From: Terana coerulea
Taxonomy: Eukaryota > Basidiomycota > Agaricomycetes > Polyporales > Phanerochaetaceae
DNA length: 64,000 nt
Direction of reading: 5' to 3'
NCBI GenBank assembly: GCA_024811115.1
Contig: JAKOGH010000096.1
Span: forward strand, 62,001-126,000
Below the pieces are notes generated by a model. That model saw only the letters and a list, made by a program, of their open reading frames with translations. It had not been told where the DNA came from and searched no databases. Below are positions 35,346 to 46,918 of the stretch, piece after piece (within the stretch, counting starts at the first letter, position 1; each line of letters begins with the position of its first letter). A program made the position numbers and the translations under genes.

Positions 35346-35520
35346 TGGACAATACAGAGTAACGACTCATGCCTGCCTGCGCCACGGCATTTCATGGCAG
35401 CCACGAACTGACGAACGTTGACGACCACACGGACTGCAACGATACCAGTACGAACACACTGCTCCAATACATTTAGCATACGACATAGATTGGATCTGGA
35501 CTGTAGCAAAATAATGTTGC

Positions 35521-38067
35521 CTATAATCTTGCGTTCTTTGGCATCGCGCGCATGGCTTGCCGGACTCCGAGGTCGGCAAGCACGTCTTCCGCTGTGGCAA
35601 GGTGTGAGTACTATGGTTAAGCTGAGTCAACAACGCTGCATACCTCCACCAAGTAGTCCATCGAAAGGCACAGTGCGGTAATACTGTAGGTATGTCAACC
35701 AACAAACCCCAAGATGCGGTGTGGATTGGAAGTCGTACATGTTCGATCATCTTGCCCATCCCGGTCTGCGTCACGCCACGCCCGCCGAAGATTTGCACGG
35801 CGTCGACGGCGGACTGTTGTGCGCAGCGCGTGCTGTACATCTTCAGGAACGCCAGGGGCCTGAGTGTGACACTGTCAGTCAACGCCCATCTCTTTGGAGT
35901 ATGGTAAGGCGTACCCTGCGAGTTTGTTGGCTTGTTCCATGTACGACTGCGCACAGCATTGAGCATCGCGCTAGCGAAATTGACACAGCAAAGCCAGCGA
36001 CGCACCATGTTGCACATCTGGTAAGTGATGTTCTCCAGCCAGTTCTGGACGCTCTCTGCCCGCGCGATCATCTGCGCGAGCTTGCTCCGTATGACAGCAA
36101 GCGACGCGAGAGGCTTACCGAACGCATGGCGTTGTTGTATCCATCTTCATCTAGCTGTGAGCTCCAAGTGAATCTGAGTGCGTCTGGGAACATGACGCAC
36201 TTCATGCAGAGCTCGATGAGTAGCCGTTGGCTACGTGCGGAGGAACAGCACATAACCCAGCGCTCGTGGTTGAAGTTGCTGACAACGAACGCGAGTGAGC
36301 GAGGTAGGTCGCATCTAGTAAAAGAGAACAAAAGACCTGAGCATGACGAAGATGCCACCACCTTCTTCACCGAGGGTGTTCTCTACAGGTACTTTGACGT
36401 TGTCAAAGGTGATGAACGCCGTGCCCGCCGTCGGCGAATATGAGGTCTTGATGGGCTTAGTGGTGACGCCTTCCTGGCGTTCGACCAAGATGACGGTGAA
36501 TCCGTCCTTTTTCGGAGCGATGAGAATTTGTTATAAGCCAGAAGAGGCCAAATGAAATACCTCTGTCTTACACCCGACTGTGAAGCTAGGGTCCATGGCA
36601 AAGAAAGTTAGCTGATTCCTATATCAAATGTCACTCCTTGAGGTACATACTAGTCAGCAAATCTATATAGCATGCTTAAGTTTCATTCACAATCAAATTT
36701 GCAGGCAGCACTTACACGCCGTTCGTTATCCACTTCTTGTGTCCGTTGATGATCCATTGCTTGCCGTCCTCTGTCTTCGTCGCCGTGGTCTGCAGGCCAA
36801 AGACGTCGCTCCCGGCATGTGCTTCTGACACAGCTAGGCAGATGAACTTCTTGCCGCCGAGAACCTCTGGCACCACCTTCGCCTTAATTTCTGGCGAGCC
36901 AAAGTTGAGGACGGGCGGGAGCCCTATAACACAGCCCGCGTTGAGGCCGTCCCCGTATCCGCGTGCGCCACAGCGAACGTATTCTTGCGTAAAAATAAGC
37001 TACGTGAAAGGGTCAGTTGTCTTAACAGGTAGAATAGGGGAAGCTGTACCTCATGAAAGTAGTCGAACTGTGTGACGGACGATCAACGCTACGACCATGA
37101 GATTAGGGGAGTACCATAGCCCACCTCCTCAGGGGTTACTATGCCGTTCATGAGGGTCAGTCCTTTCAAGTGTTTGCCTGTGCAAAGAGTAAAGTTATTG
37201 ACTCGGAAATCAATTATTCGCGTTGCAGCGTACCTGGACCCATGCGCATGGCATGAACATTCAGTTCTCTGATGAGTTATAGCTTAGTCAAGATGACGAC
37301 TAGTGGAGCTTTAAGCACGTACGCCATCTTGTCGATAACACTTTGCGAAGGTCGCTTGCCATCGGCTTCACGAGCCTGAGGAAGAAGATGTTAGAGGGCA
37401 AGGAATTCAACTGGAGATAGTAAGCAAATACCTGCGCATCGGGGTACACTATTTCGTCTATCAATTCCCTCGCCGCCTTCTGAAGTCGCCTATGGCTCTA
37501 TGACAGAGTTGATTGAATACGCACAAGTATACCGTCCTTATGAAGGACTCACCTCTTTGAAGTATGGGCTGTGGTAGCCTTCCGACAACCAAGTCGGTTC
37601 TGCATACGGTATTTTGCTGTTCTCTCCCTTGAGCTTGCTATATAGAACCGGCTCTTCAGCTTCAATGGTGCCAACTTGCAGTCGTTGATATTGCGGGAGT
37701 TCTAAGATCTCATGTAGGTGCAACCCGTAGAACGCCTCTGTTGCGTCTTGTCCGGCTACCCCACCCTGGTAAGCATCAGCTAGACTTCACGAGGAAAGCA
37801 GGGAGACGCACGCATATCTTCATCCATAAATACTGCAGCACCACCGGGATGTAATTCTCTAAAGCGAGTCACATTGTACACTTTGGCATCAATGATTATC
37901 CACTATTCGAATACTCGTCAGTCCACACAGTCCAGCGATACACGGCAGGAATGGTGTACACACCAAGTCATCTGGCTTGTTATGCTATTCATGCGCGTCA
38001 GTAAATACTTACAGTTTGAAGACGATATGCATACCTTTGCCACTTCTTCCCGAGTGAATGTCCTCAT
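35521..38067 (-). CDS. Cytochrome b5-acyl-CoA dehydrogenase fusion, peroxisomal
   Basis: The N-terminal cytochrome b5 domain (MRTFTREEVAK, WIIIDAKVYNVTRF, haem-binding HPGG) joins to an acyl-CoA dehydrogenase. The dehydrogenase shows VSEAHAGSDVFGLQTTATK, WIINGVKKWITNG, KGFTVILVER, FNHERWVMC and VQIFGGRGVTQTGMG. In the family FAD abstracts two hydrogens from acyl-CoA; the b5 domain could pass electrons on, but this is inferred. The C-terminus is PKNARL; ARL fits the PTS1 consensus, so a peroxisomal location is likely. There are many short introns, including a 21-nt exon coding HNKPDDL between MRTFTREEVAK and WIII. Its last exons face away from the ABC transporter's 3' end (175 bp gap). Substrate chain length cannot be told from sequence. 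Confidence 0.88.
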
Positions 38068-38677
38068 ATTACTTGAGTTAGATATGAGGTTAGATTGAGC
38101 TGGTATCAGGCCGGGGAGACGGTTGGTCGCAGAGGCAGATGAATGCAAGGGACAAAGGAGTGTTGAGTAGCTTGTTAGGGATGTAGAATAGTTGATTTTG
38201 GATAGCACTTCTGACTTCGCGTAGCAATGTTTACAGACCAAGAACTAACTACAAGACTTTAGGTGCCGACGACGGTGAGCACACTGAGCGGGACGGGGTC
38301 AAGTGTTCGCACTAGCAAGCGCCCAGTGGGTATCGTCCCCATGAGCGCTTGGCATCTTCCGCTTCTCTCCTTCCGTTCAGCGAAACCTCGTTCATGTTCT
38401 CAGCTAGTTTCCCTCCTGGAATGTCGTATAGCCTCTACGATGACCATCAAGCGGCTGAGGCGATCCGCCGTACCTAGGGCACACCGTTCAATATATATTC
38501 ATCCCTGAGCCTCTCGCCGGTCACGCTCAACTTGAAGACGTCATGCCTCCGCACGGTGGGCTGAATCAGCTCCGAACATGAAGTCTTAAGTTTGAGGTCA
38601 ATGCCTCATACCTCTGACCACCATCTACCACCTCTGTCCTGTACTTTCTCAAGGATCAGCTCATCGAACACAGGTGT
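38068..38677. promoter_or_regulatory. Divergent promoter, acyl-CoA dehydrogenase (-) and SelO (+)
   Basis: 610 bp between the two start codons. No gene or clear TATA box seen; it must contain both transcription start regions. Confidence 0.5.
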
Positions 38678-41218
38678 ATGGTCATTCGTACGCTCTGCAG
38701 AGCATCGTCCACCATGTCGACCACAACCCGAGTCCCGCTTTCTGCGCTACCTCTGCCCCCAGCGTCGCATACTCTCACCAAGAACTTGAACGCGGACCCT
38801 ATGACGCCTTCGCCTGCTCTCTTCCGGACAGTTCAGCGCGAGAAACCAAGCGTCCAACGGCGGGCACGTCTGCTCGACTCTGGGGCACACTTCAGCTTCG
38901 TCGCGCCGTTCCCTTCGCCATTCCCGTATAGAATTGCTCCGCAAGACGGTGAAGAGGTCACAGACCAGGCTGCGCTTATAGAAAAGTGGCTCTCTGCGAA
39001 GGAAGCCTTGCACGAAAGATCGAACCAGCCGCCTGCAGAAGGTGGCGTGCTCAAGAAGTACTATCCGAATGAGACACCAGTTGGCGAACGACCTGTGCAG
39101 CTCATTGGCCTTTCCGAAACTGGCTTGCGGGACTGTCTGCCCCATCTTGATGTTGGCGATGCCTTTGCGCTTCTGGGCACGCCGAGCCTCATTCCAGAGG
39201 CTCAAGAAGAGGTTGCCGAGGCCCAGCCGGAGAATTTCGCGCGCCAGGAGCTCCTCGACGTACTCAGCGGGTCAGCTGTGTTGGCAAATGACGAGGTAGA
39301 CGCGGAAAAATCATGGGCTCCGTGGTCGCTGAGGTACAGTGGTCATCAATTCGGCAATTGGGCAGGACAGCTGGGTGACGGGCGGGCAATTTCTCTATGT
39401 AAGCTCGTCGATTTTTTTTCTCTCTGGCAAGATCTTAAAATTTTTGTAGTGGCTACGCCACACCCGTCCGATCCAGATATCACGTATGAATTGCAGCTCA
39501 AAGGTGGTGGACGTACTCCCTTCTCAAGGACAGCGGATGGCCTTGCAGTAGTGCGCTCCTCTATTCGAGAGTTCCTCTGTGCGGAAGGTAAGTCCCTATA
39601 TTGATAGTGCGCACCCTTTGGCTGTTTTTAATTTTTTGATAGCCATGTACGCCCTTGGCATTCCAACAACCCGCTCTCTCAGTCTAATAAATCAACCTGC
39701 GATACCCGTGTTACGCGAACGCGTCGAATCGGCTTGTGTTCTCACGCGCGTCGCACCCTCTTTCATCCGGATAGGCAACTTCGAAGCCCTGAGTCCACCC
39801 GAACGCATGTTTTTCCTCGGTGGGGGCCAGCAAGACGCCCACTACGACGCTCTCCGCGTGTTAGGCGAATGGGTCGGGCGGCGGGTCCTGCGTCTCCCTG
39901 GGATTCAGTGGAGAGAAGGCGACGCAGAAGGAAATGCGTGGGGACGCGAGTTGGTTTTAGAGGTTGCGAGGAGGAACGCGAAGATGGTGGCCGGCTGGCA
40001 AGCGTATGGGTTCATGCATGGTGTGATCAACACTGACAAGTAAGTTATCATTAACAGGGGCTTAGAATGATGCTTATTTCCTACTAGTGTGTCCATTCTT
40101 GGCTTGACCATCGATTATGGCCCGTATGCGTTCATGGATGTTTTTGACCAGTACCATGTTTGCAACCACAGCGACGAGGAGAGTCGATATGCATACAATG
40201 TATGTCCATATTACATTCACCCTGTGCGTCGCTGATTAAAGCTTTGCTTAGGCTCAACCCTCCGTCATGTAAGTTGAAAGAATAGTTGCAAGAATAGTTG
40301 CGCTCCGTTGTGTATTTGTTGACATTTATTGCAGACTCTATGCTCTTCGTGCTCTCCTGAATGCACTCGCTCCTCTCATCGGTGCCGAAAGTTCCCGTGG
40401 AAATAAAGCCATACCTCCACACTGGGCAGATGATGCATCTCCGGAACAGATTTCTGAGTGGAGGGATAAGGGGATTAAGGAGACACTCAAGGATCTCGAA
40501 GGTCTCTTCCAGGAGACGACTGCCACGGAGTACAGACGACTTGTGAACAAGGTTCGTAACCATGATCATTTTCAGCCCTCAGGATCTGTGCTCACTTGGC
40601 TGTCAGCGACTCGCTCTACGCCGTGTCGACGCAAGCGACGAAGGCAAGATCTCCCGGCCCTTGCTTGACCTAATGGGCGACCACCGCCTCGACTTTCACT
40701 CCACTTTCCGCCGCCTGGCGTACTTCCGGCCCTCCATGGCGCAGCCCATCAAAGGGAATTCGGACGAAAATCCCGCCCTGGGCGAATTTGTCAAGTCACT
40801 CTTGACACTTACGCCCGAGCCGCAGCTGGTCGACGAGTCCAAGGCGACAAGCGACTGGAAGACATGGCTCAAGACGTACGCCGAGCGCATCGAGAGCGAG
40901 AGCGCGGAGTGGGCGGCCGACGCGCAGAGTGGCGTTGATGCCGCGCGGGAGAAGGCGGCGCGGCAGGCGAACCCGCGGTTCGTGCTGCGGCAATGGGTGC
41001 TCGAGGAGGTGATCAAGAAGGTGGAAGATAACACGGATACGGGCAAGCGCGTCCTCGCGAAGGTGCTGCAGATGGCGTGCTACCCGTTCGAGCCGTGGGG
41101 TGAGGAGGACGATCCCACCCCCGAGGAGGAGTTGTCGGCCGAGACGAGGGAGGAGCGGCGCTATTGTGGGATGGGTGAGAACAAGATGCTCGGCTTCCAG
41201 TGCAGCTGTTCAAGCTAG
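38678..41218 (+). CDS. SelO/YdiU-type protein adenylyltransferase (pseudokinase)
   Basis: The family transfers AMP to Ser, Thr or Tyr of proteins (AMPylation), with ATP bound upside-down in a kinase fold, and acts in mitochondrial redox balance. Motifs seen: [70 protein letters not shown] and [12 protein letters not shown]. It ends GFQCSCSS, the place where animal SelO carries selenocysteine before the last two serines; here it is cysteine, as in fungi generally. Two in-frame starts exist. ATG 38678 adds [12 protein letters not shown], Arg/Ser-rich and suited to mitochondrial import. ATG 38714 has a better context (CCACCATGTC). Seven or so exons; all frames join cleanly. Confidence 0.92.
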
Positions 41219-41312
41219 ACTTCCCTTCGATTAAGATGAAACTATACATGACCATATTACTGTAATAAACAACATACTCTACTCATACGGTGGAACAAAT
41301 GGTTTCGCGACT

Positions 41313-44206
41313 CTAGTAAAGGAGGATCCACCCCAGCATACGTCTCCACCCGCTCTTGCGCGGCTCCTGTATGTCCTCAAGAGGTGGGACCCCTTCGACG
41401 AGGAAGTTCATGTCTTCGAGCGTCACCATCTTCGTGCGATAGATGAGCTTGTAGCCGAGCGTGAGGAAGACGAAGCAGGGCTGAGCCAAACTGCAGTCAG
41501 TACTATTAAACTCCTGCTCGGTCAAGGATGCCTCACGATAGGAAGATACGATGCGAGAAAGCTTGGTGCGGGACCCGGACGTGGGGCGTGGATGGCTTTC
41601 GCTGAGGCGCTGATGATTAGAAAATTTGGTCTGGGAACGATTGTACGCGAGGGATCATGCATCATGACTTACCGATGTGCCATTCGTAGCTCACAAAGAC
41701 GGACCAGCCATTCGTGAGGATGATAAACACACACATCAGGAGGCCGTACATGGCGCACTGCCAGTGTCCCACAAAGTCAGTAGGTTAAGAGCTTGCCGTA
41801 TATAAGGTTACACACGAAAGGCTGCCCCCAGTGCCTCTGTTTTTTGATCCGTTCTATCTGCTGGATTACAGCCGCCGAGCAGGCATTGGTATGCATCGTC
41901 AGGCGGTGCTTCCGTTCGGCGTAGCGTGTGCCTTGGTACCACCTATGTCATCCGTGTGAGAAGATACAGGTATAGTTTGATAACGTGGGATGCAGTACAC
42001 GTACCGTAAGTATGTGTACAGGATAGCTGTCCAAGTGAGCAGCGAGCCCGCACTGGTTGCTGCACAGAGCTCCTTGAAGACCTACATCGCGAAGGTTATT
42101 AGCAAAGCGATGGGGCAACGAGACAGCGAGTGGAACTTACTATTTGCACGGTACTGCCCTTCCTGATGCTGAGAAAAGCGAGAGATCCAAAGGACGCTGA
42201 GACTAGTACGCAAGCCAAAGGCAGGACATAGAATGGCTTCCACTCATTGCTCTTCGCGGAGTGATTTACGTTGAAGGCCCCGAGCGGGATGCCTCCACCT
42301 GCCTCTTCATCCGCACTACACGGTCGAGACCGCGGATACTTAACCAGAGTCGCGAGGAACGCTGGTGCATGCCCGCATTTTGCCACGAAGAACAAAAATC
42401 TGGAGCTGATGTAGAGATCCGCTGCCGCCGCCGACCATGCAGCGAGTAGGACTACGCTGTTGACGATATGGGGAATCTTTGGTGTGGCCGTATGAGTAAG
42501 AGGGTCCGCGTGAACAGCACGGAGAATGACGCACCACTTTCCAGCCAGCCAATTGCAATGCAATAACAAACGGCGAGGATTGCGCTGTCCCGTCATCGCG
42601 TTGCAGTCCAGTGTACGATTGTGGCACTAGGAGCCCTGCAATCAAAATACCGCCGACGTAGAAGAATGTGCTATTCGATCAGTATTCGATGGGTGAGCAT
42701 CATGTTACGGGCAACAACGCTGCCGGGAAGAGCATGCTTACATTCGTATCCAAACGTTCTTGAGAGCTCTCGGAACATTCTGTCAGGTAACGGTCAGCGA
42801 ACTGTCTGTTGTGCCTGTGTCAAATTACGTTCAATTCACCCTTGTGGCGTCTATCACTTCTCCCGCAGCCTGAGGACCAATTCAATGAGTGCATGTCCTT
42901 TGACACGATGATCAACTCACAATCCCAGCGATCTCTGATCCAGAAAATGAGAAGAAGGCCTGCATGATGACCGTCCAGAATCCAAGAAATTGCCCTTTGG
43001 ATCCACCAATCCCAAGGTATTTCTCGGCGAACGGTTGCGACCAGTTCTTGAAGCCTATGACACTGAAATACGGGGTTAGGCATACTAAAAGGCAATGATA
43101 GGACCGAGCAAACAGACCCCTCTTGGCCTGCGCCTGCGTCGAGAATTACACCAATCACCACTGGCAGTCTAAGTTTGAGAATGCGTTGGCAGAAAAATGA
43201 GACAATAACTTACGAAGGCATACAATGGTGAGGACCTTCAGTGAGGAGAACCAGAACTCCATCTCTCCGTAGAAGCGCGGCGGTAGACAGTTGATACCGA
43301 TAGCTATCAGCAACTGACGGCTGGGTCGTGAGTGATGCTCAGCGTATCGAGCTTTCTGTCAGCTCACGAAGAAGCCCAATAACGCGGCGACTCTGCGCAT
43401 GCTCGTGTCAGAAGGCTTGAGGGTACATGTCAAGACTCACGGGATGACGTGGGTCGGATCCCAGAAGTTGACGACCACAGCGGCGGCGGATATCTCGGCG
43501 GCTGATAAGCATGAAGGTTAGCGGAGAGCTAGATATATGCCTTTCTTGCGTACGGAACGTCACAGTCCAGCTGTACTAAAAGACCGTGAGGATGGCTGAT
43601 AACCATTGCACTGCTTCGATTATTACTCACCCACGAAGTCCAGCCAAGAGAGAAGCCCAATGCAGGGTCTACGTATAGACCAGCAATCCCAACTACCCCG
43701 CCAACGTTCGGCCTTCGGAGGATTTGCCCATTAGAGGTGCCTCTCAAGCGTACCACTGGAGTGGCAGAGACGTACAAGAAGGAGATCATTTCGCCGATTG
43801 AGATACACAGGCAGTAGACGACGGATCCAATGGTAGAGTAAGCCAGTACTGCGCCCAAAGGTCCTCCATGATACAGCGCGTCCTTCCAAGCGGTTAGTCT
43901 AGAGTTCGGCCGTATTGTAAGAGAGGACTTACTGCCGAGCCTAAAAACAGACCGGTTCCAACAACTCCGCCTAGTGCACCATGGTAAATTGACCACAGCA
44001 GGCTGCCCAAGCCTCTCATTACGAACCTATGGATATCATCCCGACTACACCATTAATGAGTTCAAGTTGACCTCAAGTTTCGCAGAATGAGGAGGCACAC
44101 GTACTGTGTCTGCGAGAAAACTGGGCAGGCAGATCTTCGTTAATTTTCTGCCAGCGATGCTGCCATTGTTGAATCCGTTGACGTTGTGGCGAGAAGCTTC
44201 GTCCAT
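41313..44206 (-). CDS. Amino acid permease (fungal YAT/APC family)
   Basis: A multi-span plasma-membrane amino acid/proton symporter type. The start MDEASRHNVNGFNNGSIAGR leads to the cytoplasmic region, then the first span with GALGGVVGTGLFLGSA, the APC hallmark, followed by AVLAYSTIGSVVYCLCISIGEM. Later segments include PNVGGVVGIAGLYVDPALGF, GWTSWYNWTVTFPAEISAAA, FFSFSGSEIAG and YISSRFLFFVAKCGHAPAFL. The tail reads FVFLTLGYKLIYRTKMVTLE and ends GWRRMLGWILLY. At least a dozen introns. Substrate range is broad within the family and cannot be predicted. Confidence 0.9.
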
Positions 44207-45463
44207 GCTCTTTCGGTTGGCCGGAGCTACCTCCTTTTGCTAACCCTTTGAGGTTTGGAGAGGAACGGGCGCGTTTGTGAGGCCGGACCATTGCGCGCAA
44301 CACAGAGCGTATTGAGTCACTTCGGCGTTCTTGTACCAAACACAAAGACTTATACAACACAAAGAGGTTGATAGAGTAATCATGATGCCAATGAAGGATA
44401 TCAACTGGAATATGACACTGTCACCCGCGCAGATTTTATGATTGGTCGACGTGAGACTTAAAGCTAGGAGTCGACAAGATGGGTAACCCATGCCCCAGGC
44501 CAGAGAAGATAAGCACCGCCGGATAGCGCGAGATGTCGTTAGAACGCGAGTGGAATTGCGTCAATGCAATTGTTACACCGCCAACAGGGTGATGTGTCTT
44601 GGACATGTCAGGGAGCATCATGAACGCTACGCAGACAAAGACTACTGCGCCGTCTTGTGAGCAGAGCCTCAATACATCTAGAGAACATTGCTATGCGCAC
44701 CGCCTTTTCTTTTCTTGAGTGCGCTCTGACAGATTGCAGCTCACGCACAGGCTCAATCAGTTGCGCATCTATCGTCTGCCGTTGACGGTCGTGCGAGCAG
44801 GATGCTGGCAGTCAAGGTTGCCGCCGTTCAAAACAGATCCTGGTAGGTGTGCGGGTGCGGGGGTCAGAATTGTGACATCTTCAAGGATTCTCTCCCTGCA
44901 CGAATGTTTCTCGAAGATTTTTGCGTGGACAGCAGTTATAGTTGAAGAGTCCAGGTGTAAGTACTAAGTTGAGTGCAAGTCACGACTCGTGTAGCCCGAG
45001 GCTCGAGCGCCGGAGAGGCCCCGGCCCCCGGCCGGCCAGTTGCCGAACAAATTAAACGCCGTCGGATTTTATATAGACGTCGGCCACCTGGCAGTAAGTG
45101 GCCAGCTTTGCTGAGATCCTAAAAGTTGACGTTGAGATGTTGAAGCTTGAAGTCTGACCACTCGTCTTGGCTGGACTTTGCATTCCTGACTCGACAGATT
45201 CCTAGTACACGCGCGTCGAGGTTGCCGCGCATTAGGCCCGGGCCCTAGAGAGGCTATGCGATAAGTACTAATGTTCAGGGGATGAGCCGCACGCCACTGG
45301 CAGACACACCGCGGTACCGACCAACCGTTTCCCATTGGACAACAGTGAGTAACTCCAGGAAATTCGCTATCTGTCTAAGGGCGATATTGAATCTGCTTAT
45401 AGTGCACTCTCTTGGGTTGTGGTCACTTACAAAACAATCACCCCTCCGCAAGAGATAAGTATC
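44207..45463. other. Intergenic region with unassigned membrane-like open frames
   Basis: 1.26 kb between the permease and the next gene, with both starts facing each other. On the minus strand, 44436-44672 and 44240-44491 hold hydrophobic open frames (VFVCVAFMMLPDMS; FQLISFIGIMITLSTSLCC) that could be exons of a small membrane protein or a relic, but no start, stop and splice set fits. 45000-45045 is very GC-rich. Confidence 0.4.
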
Positions 45464-46918
45464 ATGCCCAGGTGCATGCTCCCGTCATCAGTGTTGGGGA
45501 ATAGTACCCTTGCAGCGATATACTGCTCTCAGCAAGATGCACAATGCTTGGCACTTTGTGCCAATGCCGATGTCTCTGGAGTGGGAGTACGGGCGGCCTT
45601 CTACGCGCAAAGCGTCTTGAGCGGTACGTTCTCCGATACGTTTCAGTCCGTTTCGTGCACTGACATCAGTCTGCAGCCATTCTAGTCGTCGTATCCCCTC
45701 GGGATTCAGTGGCCAGCGCGTGGTCGGCGACGTTGCTCACGATCGCACTCGTCATCGCCGCGATTGTGCAGAAAGTCAATCAGGATCTGACTCTCCACCA
45801 CGCGACGCTGGTAATGAAGTACGTCCATATGAATGGGTTCGTGATGGCCGAGGACTGAATGTCGTGTTTCAAAAGCTTCGCGACCCTTTCATGCATAAGT
45901 TCGCTCGCGGTGGCACCCAAGCTTCCCGTATGGCATCTCCGCCCACACGAATACATTGCGCGGAAGCTAGCCTCACATGCCAATGTTGAACCTAGTTCTA
46001 TGGTGGTCTTTGCAGGGCACGTACAAGAGCTCCTCGAGTCCGAGTTCCCGGTCTCGGCGCGGCGGAAGGTCAAGTTAGCCCAAACAAGAGAACGTCTATT
46101 CTTGGGGTTGTCACTTTTAACCCAGGTACGTGGTTATTCCAATGGAGTAAAGCGCAACTGACACGAAGGCATACGTCTATATGCATAAGGTTGCGCTTCA
46201 GTGGACCTGGGCGACAGTGCTTTTTCTTTGGCCGACTTATAGTCAACAATCCTGCAGCGAACAGACAATCCTCGTTTTATTCTTATATCCATTTACAGCT
46301 TCTGAAATTGACGTTGGTGGCAAGTTCGCGGTCTGGCCTGTATGGCTAATAGCGTCTCTCGTCACTACGCTAATACTGTCCATCAACCTCGTCCATACAA
46401 GCTCAAGGCGCGCACATTCGGAGCTACTCTCGCGACGGCCAACGCGGAACATCTCTGACGACGCTGTGGAGATGTCGCGATTCCCGCCTGTTCAGAACCT
46501 ACCTTCGTCAATGGCCGGCTGGGTTCATCGTCTGCGGAAGCCTCGCGTTTTCTGGGCGGACATCTGCTGGTTTGTCCTCTGGTTACTCTACATTGTCGGT
46601 GAGCTATCATCAGGCCCTTGCAACGATTCCAGCACTTATGTCATTCAATCTTGAAAGCTTCGGAAATGCAAATCCGATCCAATTGCGTATTCAGTGGAGA
46701 GAACGCAATTGAAGGCTTCGGCCAGGTGAGAACAATAGCACTCAGCTGCATCATCAGCGCTCTAACTCAGAGACTGTGCATAGATTACAGCTGTTCTGCT
46801 GACCTTGTCTCCATTATGGAGCCTCGTTGCTGCGCTGTACCAGTACCAGGCGATGATTCGCAGGCGAGAGCGGCGGCAGATGCGGCACGAATTATCCCAC
46901 GTCGCGAGTTTCTCATGA
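45464..46918 (+). CDS. Fungal multi-span membrane protein of unknown function
   Basis: Spliced exons give ANADVSGVGVRAAFYAQSVL, then LTIALVIAAIVQKVNQDLTL, later LQWTWATVLFLWPTYS and VWPVWLIASLVTTLILSINL. The last exon starts ITAVLLTLSPLWSLVAALYQ and ends QMRHELSHVASFS. The pattern (an N-terminal GVGVR-x-FY motif, several membrane segments, a C-terminal LSPLWSLV-x-LY span followed by a basic tail) matches a large uncharacterised basidiomycete membrane family I know only by appearance. About four to six membrane spans. The start is uncertain (45464 or 45476), and the middle exon boundaries (45805-46120) are tentative. No biochemical role is known. Confidence 0.65.
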
